From Halorarum salinum (GTDB taxonomy: Archaea; Halobacteriota; Halobacteria; Halobacteriales; Haloferacaceae): a stretch of DNA of 64,000 nucleotides. Made by a program: the position numbers and the translations under genes. Each line of letters begins with the position of its first letter. Within the stretch, counting starts at the first letter, position 1. This document shows, piece by piece, positions 51,647 to 60,137 of this stretch. A model generated the notes under the pieces. That model did no database searches and had not been told where the DNA came from. It saw only the letters and a program-made list of their open reading frames with translations. The stretch spans positions 744,001 through 808,000 of the forward strand of contig NZ_CP058579.1 in NCBI RefSeq assembly GCF_013402875.1, given 5' to 3'.

Positions 51647-54103
51647 TTACTGGCAGGCCTCGCAGGTCGGGTCCTCGACGCTCGGGAGGTCGGAGTCGGC
51701 GGCGCCGTCCTCGTCGCCGGTTTCGCCCCCCTCGTCGCCGGTTTCGCCCCCCTCGTCGCCGGTTTCACCCTCGCCGTCGCGCCGCTGGGTCCGGCCGTAC
51801 TCGGCCATGTCGAGCGTGGACTTCTCGAACTGGCTCGCGCCGAGCGTCCGGAGGTAGTAGGTCGTCTTCAGCCCGAGTTCCCACGCCCGCTGGTAGACGT
51901 CGTCCAGCAGCGAGCCGTCAGTCGAGGGGAAGAAGACGTTGTGGCTCTGGGACTGGTCGATCCACGTCGCGCGCTCGGCGGTCAGTTCGAGCTGGTGTCG
52001 CGGGTCGATCTCGAAGGCGCCCCGGTGGAGCTCCCGGAGCTCCTCGGGGATCCCGTCGAGCTCCTGGATCGAGCCGTCGTGGAACTTGATGCGGTCGCGG
52101 AGTTCGTCGCTCCACAGCCCGCGCTCCTTCAGGTCGGCGACGAGGTGCTCGTTGACGACGGTGAAGTCGCCGCTCATGTTCGATTTCACGTAGAGGTTCG
52201 AGTAGATCGGTTCGATGGAGGGTGTCGTGCCGGCGACGGTGGAGATGGTCGCCGTCGGCGCGACCGCGGTCGTGTTCGAGTTGCGCATCCCGTGCTCGGC
52301 GACGTGCTCGCGGACGGGCTCCCAGTCCAGCCGCTCGTCGACGTCGACGTCGATCGGTTCGCCGCGCTCCTCCTCGAGCAGTTCGACGGTGTCCTGCGGG
52401 AGCAGCCCGCGGTCCCACTTCGATCCCTCGTACGAGTCGTACGTGCCCCGTTCGGCCGCGAGCCGCGAGGAGTTCAGGACGGCGTGGTGGGCGACCAGTT
52501 CCATGGTGTCGTCGGCGACGCACTTCGCGTCCTCGCTCGCCATCGGCACGCCGCGCTCGACGAGCATCTCGTGGAAGCCCATCACGCCGAGACCCACCGG
52601 CCGATGGCGGGTGTTCGCACGTTCTGCCCGGTCGGTCGGGTAGAAGTTCAGGTCGACGACGTCGTCGAGCATCCGCATCGCGGTCTCGACGGTGTCGGCC
52701 ACGAGCTCACGGTCGAGTTCGCCCCCATCGACGTGTTCGGCGAGGTTGACCGAGCCGAGGTTACAGACGGCCGTCTCCTCCGCGGACGTGTTCAGCGTGA
52801 TCTCGGTACAGAGGTTGGAGCTGTTGACGACGCCGGCGTGGTCCTGCGGCGACCGGACGTTGCACGGGTCCTTGAACGTCACCCACGGGTGACCCGTCTC
52901 GAACAGCCGGGTGAGCAGCGTCCGCCAGAGGTCGGCGGCGTCGACCCGCTCGAACTGCCGGAGGTCGCCCGCCTCGGCCTTCCGCTCGTACGCCTCGTAG
53001 CGTTCCTCGAACTCGGCGCCGTACGTCGAGTGCAGGTCGGGCACCTCGTCGGGCGAGAACAGCGTCCACTCCTCGCCGGCGCGCACCCGCTTCACGAACA
53101 GGTCGGGGATCCACGCGGCCGTGTTCATGTCGTGGGTCCGCCGGCGCTCGTCGCCCGTGTTCCGCTTCAGGTCGAGGAACGCCGGGAAGTCGAGGTGCCA
53201 CGCCTCCAGGTACGCGCAGGCCGCGCCGCGGCGCTTGCCGGAGCGGTTGATCGCGCCCGTCACGTCGTTGGATATCTTCAGGAAGGGGACGGTGCCAGTG
53301 GACTCGACGCCGGTGGACTCGATGAGCGACCCCGCCGCGCGGAGGTTCGTCCAGTCGTTGCCCAGCCCGCCGGACCACTTGGAGAGCTTCGCGTGGGCCT
53401 TGTACGAGTCGAAGATGTCCTCCAGGTCGTCCTCGACGGTCGTCAGGTAGCACGAGGAGAGCTGCGGATGGGTCGTGCCCGCGTGGAACAGCGTCGGCGT
53501 CGAGTGGACGAACCGGAGCGTCGACAGCGCCTCGTAGAACTCGACGGCACGTTCCGCCCGTTCGGACTCGTCCTCGGCGAGCGCGACGCCCATCGCGACG
53601 CGCATCCAGAACGACTGCGGGAGTTCGAGCGGGTCGTCTCCCTCGACGGTTCGGAGGAAGTACCGCTGGACGAGCGTGGAGACGGCCATGTAGCCGAAGT
53701 CGTCGTCGCGAGCGGGGACCAGCGCGTCGGCGAGTCGCTCGAGGTCGTACTCGGCCATCCGCTCGTCGAGCAGGCCGCGTTCGACGCCCTCGCGGATGCC
53801 GTCCGCGAACGACTCGCGGTATCGGTCCGCCCGGAGCGGCCCGTCCACGCCCGTGACGTCCCGGACGTGTCGCCACCTGGCGACCCGGGCGGCCGCGTCG
53901 TCGTAGGCCGGGTCGCGCTCGGTTCGGGCGGTCAGAACGCCGATCATCGCCTCGTCGGTCTCGTCGGGCGACGCGTCGGCGTACCCCTCCCGCGACGCGG
54001 CCTCGACGAGTTCGTCCGTCGACGCGGGGAGCGCGAGGTCCGCGGTCGCCTCCGTGAGTACGGTCTCGATCCGGTCGTGTGTGTCGGGAATCGCGTTGCT
54101 CAT
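51647..54103 (-). CDS. nrdA: Ribonucleotide reductase, alpha subunit
   Basis: An 818-residue catalytic subunit that reduces ribonucleotides to deoxyribonucleotides. Active-site segments include STPTLFHAGTTHPQLSSCYL, GLGNDWTNLRA, NRSGKRRGAACAYLEAWHLD, NLCTEITLN and ATISTVAGTTPSIEPIYSN. The C-terminus ends TCEACQ, the redox Cys pair that reloads the active site, preceded by an acidic repeat tail. The start is the ATG at 54103 (MSNAIPD); the frame is open a further 48 bases. An N-terminal ATP cone is not recognisable, so allosteric control may differ. Confidence 0.95.
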   Translation of the reverse strand: MSNAIPDTHDRIETVLTEATADLALPASTDELVEAASREGYADASPDETDEAMIGVLTARTERDPAYDDAAARVARWRHVRDVTGVDGPLRADRYRESFADGIREGVERGLLDERMAEYDLERLADALVPARDDDFGYMAVSTLVQRYFLRTVEGDDPLELPQSFWMRVAMGVALAEDESERAERAVEFYEALSTLRFVHSTPTLFHAGTTHPQLSSCYLTTVEDDLEDIFDSYKAHAKLSKWSGGLGNDWTNLRAAGSLIESTGVESTGTVPFLKISNDVTGAINRSGKRRGAACAYLEAWHLDFPAFLDLKRNTGDERRRTHDMNTAAWIPDLFVKRVRAGEEWTLFSPDEVPDLHSTYGAEFEERYEAYERKAEAGDLRQFERVDAADLWRTLLTRLFETGHPWVTFKDPCNVRSPQDHAGVVNSSNLCTEITLNTSAEETAVCNLGSVNLAEHVDGGELDRELVADTVETAMRMLDDVVDLNFYPTDRAERANTRHRPVGLGVMGFHEMLVERGVPMASEDAKCVADDTMELVAHHAVLNSSRLAAERGTYDSYEGSKWDRGLLPQDTVELLEEERGEPIDVDVDERLDWEPVREHVAEHGMRNSNTTAVAPTATISTVAGTTPSIEPIYSNLYVKSNMSGDFTVVNEHLVADLKERGLWSDELRDRIKFHDGSIQELDGIPEELRELHRGAFEIDPRHQLELTAERATWIDQSQSHNVFFPSTDGSLLDDVYQRAWELGLKTTYYLRTLGASQFEKSTLDMAEYGRTQRRDGEGETGDEGGETGDEGGETGDEDGAADSDLPSVEDPTCEACQ
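51710..51772 (-). repeat. 21-bp tandem repeat in the nrdA tail
   Basis: The unit CTCGTCGCCGGTTTCGCCCC plus C occurs three times (third copy slightly changed), encoding GETGDEG repeats in the linker ahead of the C-terminal redox cysteines. It keeps the frame and lengthens the swinging tail. Confidence 0.75.
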
Positions 54104-54408
54104 GTGTCGGTGACAGCCCGGGAGCGGCGGGAGGTCGGGGAGCGTAGCCACTCACGAACGCTCGCGAACGGGCACTTCACCCCTCTCTCCGCCGGTTTCC
54201 CGGCGTCGCTGCCGTACACGCCACTCCGGAAGCCTCCGGCATAAACGTTCCCCAGTCAGGTTGCTATAGTGAAAATGAATTTGCCCATCGTCCCGCAGGC
54301 GGGGGCTGTCCCTCGCTGGACCACCTCGTACATCACCGTCCGGACCTGCTCTCCGATGCCCACACCGCCTCCGACAGACTCTAAGTCGGGGGAGGGCCGA
54401 GGGCGGAC
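54104..54408. other. Intergenic region between nrdA and tnaA
   Basis: About 300 bases between divergent genes. The complement of GGCATAAACG at about 54238-54247 (CGTTTATGCC) is a candidate TATA box for nrdA, giving a long leader. TCTAAGTC at about 54379 is a weak candidate for tnaA. TATAGTGAAAATGAATTTGCC at about 54266-54286 is AT-rich. No gene or clear operator is seen. Confidence 0.4.
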
Positions 54409-55773
54409 ATGCGCAACTACAGGGCGGCGATGGTCGAACCCATCAGCCTCCCGTCCCGCGAGCGGCGCGAGGCGGTGCTCGAGGAGGCCGGCTACAACGC
54501 GTTCAACGTCGCGTCCGAGGACGTGTACGTCGACCTGCTCACCGACAGCGGGACCGGAACCATGAGTCGAGACCAGTGGGCCGCCCTGATGCGGGGCGAC
54601 GAGTCCTACGCCGGCAGCCGGTCGTTCGGACGCCTCGAGGAGGCCGTCGCCGACGTGATGGGGTTCCCGAACGTCGTCCCCTGCCACCAGGGCCGGGGCG
54701 CCGAGAACGTCCTCTACGGCTGCCTGGTGGGAGAGGGCGACGTCGTGCTCAACAACGCGCACTTCGACACGACCCGCGCCCACGTCGCCAACCTCGGCGG
54801 CGACCCGGTGGACTGCCCGGTCGAGGGCGCCCGCGACCCGAACGCGCCCGGCGACTTCAAGGGGAACTTCTCGCTCGACCGCGCCCGGGAGACGGTCGCG
54901 GAGGCGGGCGCGGAGAACGTCCCCGTCGTCGTGCTCACGATCACGAACAACTCCGCCGCCGGCCAGCCCGTCAGCGTCGCGAACACCCGCGAGGTCGCCG
55001 ACTTCGCCCGCGGGATCGACGCGACGTTCGTGATCGACGCCTGTCGGTTCGCCGAGAACGCCGAGTTCGTCCGCCGGCGCGAGGCCGAGTTCACGGGCGA
55101 CACGGTGGCCGAGATCGCCCGCGAACAGCTCTCGTACGCCGACGCGCTCGTGATGAGCGGCAAGAAGGAGGGGCTCGCCAACGTCGGCGGCTTCGCGGCC
55201 GTCGCCGAGGAGCCCGAGGGCGAGGCCGCCGACCGCCTGTTCGAGCGGGCCAAGCAGCGGGGCATCCTCTACGAGGGGTTCCCGACGTACGGCGGGATGG
55301 CAGGCCGCGACATGGAGGCGATGGCGGTGGGGCTCCGCGAGGCGGTTGAGCCGCCCTACCCGGAGGCCCGCCTCGACCAGGTGGCCGCGTTCGGCGACCT
55401 GCTCGCGGACGCCGGGCTCCCGGTGTACCGCCCGGTCGGCGGTCACGCGGTCTACCTCGACGCCGGGGAACTGTTCCCGAACGTCGCCCCCGACGAGTTT
55501 CCGGGGCAGACGCTCGTCCGCGAACTCTACCGCGAGGGCGGCGTCCGCTGCGTCGAACTCGGGAGCTTCGCGTTCCCCGGCGCCGACCGTCCCGAACTCG
55601 TCAGGCTCGCGCTCCCCCGGCGCACCTACGCCCGCGAGCACCTCGAACACGTCGCCGACGCGGGGGCGGCCGTGCTCGACCGTCGCGAGGCGGTCCGGGG
55701 ACTCGAGATCGTCTCCGAGCCCCCGGTGCCGGAGCTCCGGCACTTCTCGGCCGAACTGCGGCCCGTCGAGTAG
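54409..55773 (+). CDS. tnaA: Tryptophanase / tyrosine phenol-lyase family PLP enzyme
   Basis: A 454-residue beta-eliminating lyase, of family length. The PLP lysine is in LVMSGKKEGLANVGGFAAV. TGTMSRDQWAALMRGDESYA, HQGRGAENVLYG and ITNNSAAGQPVSVAN are characteristic of tryptophanase/TPL. The reaction splits tryptophan to indole (or tyrosine to phenol) plus pyruvate and ammonia. Haloarchaeal members are usually called tryptophanase; the distinction from tyrosine phenol-lyase is not certain from sequence alone. Confidence 0.92.
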   Translation: MRNYRAAMVEPISLPSRERREAVLEEAGYNAFNVASEDVYVDLLTDSGTGTMSRDQWAALMRGDESYAGSRSFGRLEEAVADVMGFPNVVPCHQGRGAENVLYGCLVGEGDVVLNNAHFDTTRAHVANLGGDPVDCPVEGARDPNAPGDFKGNFSLDRARETVAEAGAENVPVVVLTITNNSAAGQPVSVANTREVADFARGIDATFVIDACRFAENAEFVRRREAEFTGDTVAEIAREQLSYADALVMSGKKEGLANVGGFAAVAEEPEGEAADRLFERAKQRGILYEGFPTYGGMAGRDMEAMAVGLREAVEPPYPEARLDQVAAFGDLLADAGLPVYRPVGGHAVYLDAGELFPNVAPDEFPGQTLVRELYREGGVRCVELGSFAFPGADRPELVRLALPRRTYAREHLEHVADAGAAVLDRREAVRGLEIVSEPPVPELRHFSAELRPVE

Positions 55774-55812
55774 GCACCGCTGGCGGCCGGAGCGGCCCCT
55801 CGACGGGCGGGA

Positions 55813-56541
55813 CTACCGACCTTCGTACAGCCGGGTGCCGATCCGTTCGGGCAGGCCGGCGGCCTCGACGGCGTCGACGACCGCGTCGACGTCGTACTCG
55901 ACGCGCCGCTCCTCGACCGACGGGCCGTCGAGGTCGAGCACGGCGTAGGCGGCGCGGGGGTCGCCGTCCCGGGGTTGCCCGACGCTTCCGGGGTTCATCG
56001 CGACCCCCTCCGGGAACCGCTCGTGCCCCTGAACGTGCGTGTGCCCGAGCACTAGCACCTCCGGGTCGACCTCCGAGGCGTCGCCGGCGACCGCCGAGCC
56101 CCGATCCGCGCCCCCGCCGACCGCCGCCCGGGCGGCCGCGAGCAGGTCCGGGCCGAACTCCTCGGGGTAGACGTACCGGTCGCGGACCGTCGGGTGGCTG
56201 TGGACGACGGCGACGCGCCCGTCCGCGACGGCCGTCGCCTCCGGCAGGCCGTCGAGCCAGTCGAGCGCGTCCGCGTCGAGCACGCGGTTCGCGTACTCGA
56301 CGCCGGCCCGCCCCATCGCGTTGAATCCCGGGGCCGACCCGACGACGGCGGCCCGGTCGTGGTTCCCCTGCACGGTCGGGACCCCGCGCTCGCGGAGTTC
56401 CGCGACGCACTCGCCGGGCCAGGGGCCGTAGCCGACGACGTCGCCGGCACAGACCAGGCCGTCGACGGGCGGCAGGTCCGCGAGGACGGCGTCCAGCGCG
56501 ACCCGGTTGCCGTGCACGTCCGAGATGACGCCGAGTTTCAC
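55813..56541 (-). CDS. Metallophosphoesterase (YfcE/MJ0936-like)
   Basis: A 242-residue calcineurin-like phosphoesterase with motifs KLGVISDVHGNRVALDAV, CAGDVVGYGPWP, VQGNHDRAAV, VVHSHP and LGHTHVQG. These bind two divalent metals. Similar proteins hydrolyse phosphodiesters or diadenosine tetraphosphate; the substrate here is unknown. The start is a GTG at 56541. It converges on tnaA and is preceded by a gap of 250 bases. Confidence 0.88.
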   Translation of the reverse strand: MKLGVISDVHGNRVALDAVLADLPPVDGLVCAGDVVGYGPWPGECVAELRERGVPTVQGNHDRAAVVGSAPGFNAMGRAGVEYANRVLDADALDWLDGLPEATAVADGRVAVVHSHPTVRDRYVYPEEFGPDLLAAARAAVGGGADRGSAVAGDASEVDPEVLVLGHTHVQGHERFPEGVAMNPGSVGQPRDGDPRAAYAVLDLDGPSVEERRVEYDVDAVVDAVEAAGLPERIGTRLYEGR

Positions 56542-56793
56542 GCACGACGGTTCGTGCAGGGAGCAGTTATTCGTTGGTCCTCGCCGATCACCCCGACTCA
56601 GTATGGGGCGGGCGTGAGCCCTCCGTTCGATCACGACGGCGACGGAGAGGGAATCGGGTACCCCGTCCCGAGCAACGAGTTGCCGTACTCTCCGACGGCG
56701 GTTCGAGTCATTACGGGAACAGTTCACGCCGTTCATGTGATAATTCCGATACCAACCGCACGAATTAATCGTGTAGAGCCCCGTGATTCGAGC

Positions 56794-57069
56794 ATGGGAA
56801 TCGGTCCTCTGTTCGAGGACGAATCCTCCCTGCTCGTGGCCTACTCGCTCGACGGCGACGAGTCGATGAGCGAGGCGACCGTCGAGGCGTTCATCGCGGC
56901 GAACGTCGACGTGTTCGACAGGGAGACCACGCTCCACGACTGGATCGACCCCGACGCGCTCGACCGGCTCGACTGGCGGTCGGACCGGCCCATGTACCTG
57001 CTCTTCCCCCTCTGGGACCATCTGGTCCTCGTGACGCCGGGGAAAGTGCGTATCTACACCGGCCCCTGA
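56794..57069 (+). CDS. HalOD1-type output-domain protein
   Basis: A 91-residue protein resembling the haloarchaeal output domain HalOD1: ESMSEATVEAFIAANVDVFD, then LDWRSDRPMYLLFPLWDHLV, ending RIYTGP. Such domains occur alone or attached to signalling proteins and are thought to transmit signals; activity is unknown. The start is the ATG at 56794. ACGAATTAATCG at about 56759-56770 is the likely TATA box, 24-35 bases upstream. Confidence 0.75.
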   Translation: MGIGPLFEDESSLLVAYSLDGDESMSEATVEAFIAANVDVFDRETTLHDWIDPDALDRLDWRSDRPMYLLFPLWDHLVLVTPGKVRIYTGP

Positions 57070-57088
57070 CCCGCCACGGTCGGCCGGC

Positions 57089-57685
57089 TCAGCCGCTCTC
57101 CCCGTTCTCCACCGCCAGTTCCACGTTCCCCTCGCCGACGCGGACGCCCGCCGCGCAGACTGCGTGCTCGAAGTCCAGTCCGTAGGCGGTTCGCGCGGCC
57201 GCGGCCGCCGTGGTCGGTTCGAACTCGACGGGCCGGGGCTCGTCCTCCTCGTAGGTCGCGACGAGGTGGGGTTCGTCCGCCTCCCGGACGAGCAGCGCGT
57301 CCCGTCGCACGACGCCGACGTACCCCGTATCACCGTCGACGACGCCGGCGACCCGAGGGGTGTCGTAGTCGTCCTTCTCGTAGTCGAGCGCGAGCAGCGC
57401 CTCGGCGAGGGCGTCGCGGGCGGGGTAGCCGCGGTCGTACTTCTCCGCGACCGGGTCGACGTGCGAGCCGTTCCCGAGGACCGCCGCGCGGCGACCCTCC
57501 CCGCCCGCGACCCGGACGCAGTTGTACGAGACGTACGGGTTGTCCGTCGGTTCGGCGTCCGCGGTGGGGCCGACGGTGAGCGTGTTCTCGCCGCGGCGAA
57601 CGATCTCGCGGTTCGGGAACGAGCGCGAGGAGACGCGGTAGGCGCCGACCGTCGGGCCGACGACGACGAAGCGGCCGATGTACAT
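57089..57685 (-). CDS. purO: IMP cyclohydrolase (archaeal PurO)
   Basis: A 198-residue archaeal enzyme that closes FAICAR to IMP, the last step of purine synthesis in archaea lacking PurH cyclohydrolase. Recognisable are [52 protein letters not shown] and [16 protein letters not shown]. The start is the ATG at 57685; the upstream frame contains tRNA sequence. It converges on the HalOD1 gene. Confidence 0.93.
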   Translation of the reverse strand: MYIGRFVVVGPTVGAYRVSSRSFPNREIVRRGENTLTVGPTADAEPTDNPYVSYNCVRVAGGEGRRAAVLGNGSHVDPVAEKYDRGYPARDALAEALLALDYEKDDYDTPRVAGVVDGDTGYVGVVRRDALLVREADEPHLVATYEEDEPRPVEFEPTTAAAAARTAYGLDFEHAVCAAGVRVGEGNVELAVENGESG

Positions 57686-57850
57686 GCACGGGACTGTGCA
57701 TCCTCGGCGCAAATAGGTGGCGGTGTATGCACGTTCGAACGGACGCGGCTCCGTTTCCGCCGCACACCCGGCGCTTCTCCGGGGGGAGAGACGGGTTCGG
57801 GACGAGGCCGGCGGTCGGGGACTACTCACTGCAGTCCCCGGAAAGCGATA

Positions 57851-57862
57851 GGGTTTAGTTTC
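57851..57862 (+). promoter_or_regulatory. TATA-like box of tRNA-Gln
   Basis: GGGTTTAGTTTC lies 23-34 bases ahead of the tRNA 5' end, the expected position for an archaeal tRNA promoter. Confidence 0.5.
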
Positions 57863-57884
57863 CGAGCGTGTTTCCCACGAGTGC

Positions 57885-57957
57885 AGTCCCATGGGGTAGT
57901 GGCCAATCCTGTTGCCTTCTGGGGGCAACGACGAAGGTTCGAATCCTTCTGGGACTA
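57885..57957 (+). tRNA. tRNA-Gln (anticodon CTG)
   Basis: A 73-nt tRNA: acceptor AGTCCCA/TGGGACT, anticodon stem TTGCC/GGCAA (extendable by G-C) with loop TTCTGGG (anticodon CTG, reads CAG), T stem GAAGG/CCTTC with loop TTCGAAT, discriminator A. The sequence AGTCCCATGGGGTAGTGGCC is typical of haloarchaeal tRNA-Gln. No intron and no encoded CCA. Confidence 0.93.
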
Positions 57958-58145
57958 CTTCTCCGACGTTCGAACCCTTCAGCCGTGGGTTTCGAACCTT
58001 CCATCCGCGGGTGCGTCCCGGACGTGGCCGTGCTTCGGCCGGACGCTCCACCGGTTCCGCGGTTTGCGGGCGTAGAACGACGGAATACGGCAATGTAAGC
58101 CACTATCTTGATGCGTTCTCCGCCCGAAGGGTGAAGAACGCAACC

Positions 58146-58487
58146 ATGGCCGAAACGACCACCCACAGCACCGAGATGACCCGGGAGGAGATGGCCGACT
58201 ACCTGCGGTCGATCGCCGACGAACTGGGCTCGGGAAGCGGGAGCGTTCGGGTTCCGGTCGGAAACAAGGCGGTGCACCTGTCGCCCTCCGACAGCATCGA
58301 ATCGGAGGCGACGGTGACCGAACGCTCCCGTCGACTCCGGAAGGACACCGAGGAGATGGTGCTCAAGTTCAAGTGGAACCCGGTCGAGGACACCGCCGAA
58401 TCCGACACCGGCTCGGCGCCCGCGCGGGATGCGGAACCGGGTCGGGATTCGACGTCCAGGTCGGAAACCGACGACGTGGGCCGATGA
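58146..58487 (+). CDS. amphi-Trp domain protein
   Basis: A 113-residue protein. After a short lead comes the amphi-Trp-like domain: EMTREEMADYLRSIADELGS, VRVPVGNKAVHLSPSDSI and EEMVLKFKWNP, followed by a disordered Ser/Asp tail. The domain is a small helix-plus-sheet module of unknown binding partner. The stop overlaps the next gene's start as ATGA, so it is co-expressed with a membrane protein. Confidence 0.8.
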   Translation: MAETTTHSTEMTREEMADYLRSIADELGSGSGSVRVPVGNKAVHLSPSDSIESEATVTERSRRLRKDTEEMVLKFKWNPVEDTAESDTGSAPARDAEPGRDSTSRSETDDVGR

Positions 58488-58903
58488 TGGCGGGTTTCAA
58501 CGGGGTGGTCAACGCGCTCCTGCAGGTCGACGTCAGTTCGGAAGGGATCGTCAGCGCCGTCTTCGTCTTCCTCGTCAGCCTCATCGTCGGGGCGGCGGCG
58601 ATCCACATCGGGGCACAGCTGCTGATCGACCGCGACACCGGCTTCCGTCGGGCCACCGTAACGGCCCTGATCGGGGCGATCGCGTACACCTTGGTGGGGC
58701 TGTTCCTCGGCTGGATCCCCCTCCTCGGTCCGCTTCTCATGCTCGTCGCGTGGATCGGCGTCATCAACTGGCAGTACCCCGGCGGCTGGGGGACGGCGTT
58801 CGGGATCGGGCTCGTCGCCTGGGTCGTCGCCGTTCTCATCCTCTTCGCGCTCTCCCAACTCGGCGTCGTCACGCCCGACGCGCTGGGCGTCCCGGCTACG
58901 TAG
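58484..58903 (+). CDS. Four-helix membrane protein
   Basis: A 139-residue protein with four membrane helices: AVFVFLVSLIVGAAAIHIGA, ATVTALIGAIAYTLVGLFL, LLGPLLMLVAWIGVINWQY and AFGIGLVAWVVAVLILFALS. It overlaps the amphi-Trp gene by four bases. The GWIPLLGPLLMLVAWIGVIN pattern occurs in small haloarchaeal membrane proteins of unknown function. Confidence 0.8.
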   Translation: MMAGFNGVVNALLQVDVSSEGIVSAVFVFLVSLIVGAAAIHIGAQLLIDRDTGFRRATVTALIGAIAYTLVGLFLGWIPLLGPLLMLVAWIGVINWQYPGGWGTAFGIGLVAWVVAVLILFALSQLGVVTPDALGVPAT

Positions 58904-58983
58904 TCGCCCTCTCCCTTCCCCTCTCGAGGGTCGAACGCTCGCCGGGAGGCTCCCGGCGCCCGCCGTCCGACGGCGACCAAAAA

Positions 58984-59081
58984 CGGTAGGGGTGGGATTC
59001 GAACCACACGGGGCCGGCGGGTTCTCACCAGCCTCCACCTCCTTCGGACGGGTGGTGCTCTTGCCAACGAGCTACCCTACC
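58984..59081 (-). tRNA. Orphan tRNA-like gene, identity undetermined
   Basis: The reverse strand has acceptor GGTAGGG/CCCTACC, a good D arm (GCTC-GTTGGCAA-GAGC) and a T loop TTCGAAT. The T stem is GTG-T-GG against CCCAC, needing one bulged base. The anticodon stem CCACC/GGTGG encloses an 11-base loop CGTCCGAAGGA instead of seven. A long variable arm GGCTGGTG/CGCCGGCC with loop AGAACC follows. The acceptor matches no standard haloarchaeal tRNA I can recall. A TATA-like TTACTAAT (59113-59120) lies 32-39 bases upstream. Confidence 0.5.
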
Positions 59082-59209
59082 AGACTGCGTACGTACCACT
59101 CACGGGGAGACGATTAGTAACGCCCCGCATACCCCCTCCCGCGTCGTACGAACGGCCGAGTCGGTCGGCGCTCGCGTCTCACCCCCGATTTGGGTCACGC
59201 GACGCGTCC

Positions 59210-59293
59210 TCAGAACAGCGTGACGGCGTAGGCGAGCGACGAGAACACCATCAGCACGACGAGGACGATGGCGAGCACCTGCTGTCGATCCAT
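59210..59293 (-). CDS. Tiny single-span membrane protein
   Basis: A 27-residue protein, MDRQQVLAIVLVVLMVFSSL then AYAVTLF, with one membrane helix. A TATA-like ATTAAAG (59318-59324 on the minus strand) lies 25-31 bases ahead of the ATG, giving a leaderless mRNA. Peptides of this kind, starting MDRQQ, recur in haloarchaea as far as I recall. Function is unknown. Confidence 0.65.
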   Translation of the reverse strand: MDRQQVLAIVLVVLMVFSSLAYAVTLF

Positions 59294-59507
59294 GTCGACA
59301 CGTTCCGCCTCATCGCCCTTTAATCGCCGTGTCCGAGGCCGTGAGTCGTCCACCGACGGCCGTCGACGGTCCCATCCTGCCGGCGTGCCGACGGTTTAGC
59401 ACTGCCTAACGAGGCTTCGACCGTGGGATCGGCCGTGGACACGTCACCCGCGACGGAGCGTGACGACGACGACGACGGGTCGATCGCCAGTCCGGTTCGA
59501 GGACCGA

Positions 59508-59523
59508 CGTTTCGACTGAAACG
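59508..59523. promoter_or_regulatory. Palindromic half-ORB pair
   Basis: CGTTTCGACTGAAACG is two GAAACG cores facing each other across ACT/GAC. It lies 25 bases ahead of the stronger ORB-like site. Confidence 0.4.
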
Positions 59524-59547
59524 GTTACCGAACTCACGTATAGCCCT

Positions 59548-59571
59548 CTCCACAGGAAACGAGGGGGTGTG
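59548..59571 (+). promoter_or_regulatory. ORB-like element near cgi121
   Basis: CTCCACAGGAAACGAGGGGG followed by TGTG is close to the general archaeal ORB consensus (CTCCA-n-GGAAACnnAGGGGT). It is 15 kb from the oriC1 region. Confidence 0.55.
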
Positions 59572-59648
59572 TCGGACGGACGTCCGACGCCGGACGACGG
59601 GGTTCGGATCCCCCGACGCTCGCTCCCGGGGACCGAACGAACGGGGGA

Positions 59649-60137
59649 TCACTTCTCGACGTCCAGCAGCGCGACCCGCTCGTGAACGACGTCGGACAGC
59701 GTCCCCGCCGTCGCGGCCAGTTCCCGATCGGTCACGTCGAAGAACTCCCGGACCAGCGTCTCGTCGTAGCCGCCGAGCGTCCCGGCCGGGTCCAGCAACT
59801 CGTCGACCCGCACCGTCGCCGCGTCCTCCTCGCCGCCGACACAGACCGCGACGACCGACGCTTCGCCCTCGCTCACGCCCATCGCGAGCGCCCGGTTGAT
59901 CTGCCGGCGACCGGCGGCGTAGAGCAGGATCTCGACGCCGCGGTCCCGCGCGACGTTCTCCCCGCGCTCGAACGCCCGGTCGGCCAGTTCGACGGCCCGT
60001 TCGAGGTGCTCGCGGTCGACGACGTAGCGGGCGTCGAACGCCTGGACGGTGGCGCCCGTCGCGTCGGCGATCCCGTCGAGGTCGCCGAGGAACGAATCGA
60101 GGTCGTCGATCCGGGCGACCCCCTCGACGAGGTTCAC
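59649..60137 (-). CDS. cgi121: KEOPS complex subunit Cgi121
   Basis: A 162-residue protein of the Cgi121 family, which binds the tRNA 3' CCA end in the KEOPS complex that makes t6A37. Visible features are [40 protein letters not shown] and [11 protein letters not shown]-like segment [12 protein letters not shown]. It overlaps the Hel308 stop by four bases (ATGA). The hel308-cgi121 pairing recurs in haloarchaea, though the two functions are not obviously linked. Confidence 0.92.
   Translation of the reverse strand: MNLVEGVARIDDLDSFLGDLDGIADATGATVQAFDARYVVDREHLERAVELADRAFERGENVARDRGVEILLYAAGRRQINRALAMGVSEGEASVVAVCVGGEEDAATVRVDELLDPAGTLGGYDETLVREFFDVTDRELAATAGTLSDVVHERVALLDVEK

Larger units (their letters stand above)
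59296..59648. other. Intergenic region with ORB-like elements
   Basis: About 350 bases between a tiny membrane-protein gene and the end of cgi121. It contains a palindromic CGTTTCGACTGAAACG at 59508-59523 and an ORB at 59548-59571, described separately. No gene is seen; ORFs here lack family features. Confidence 0.5.
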
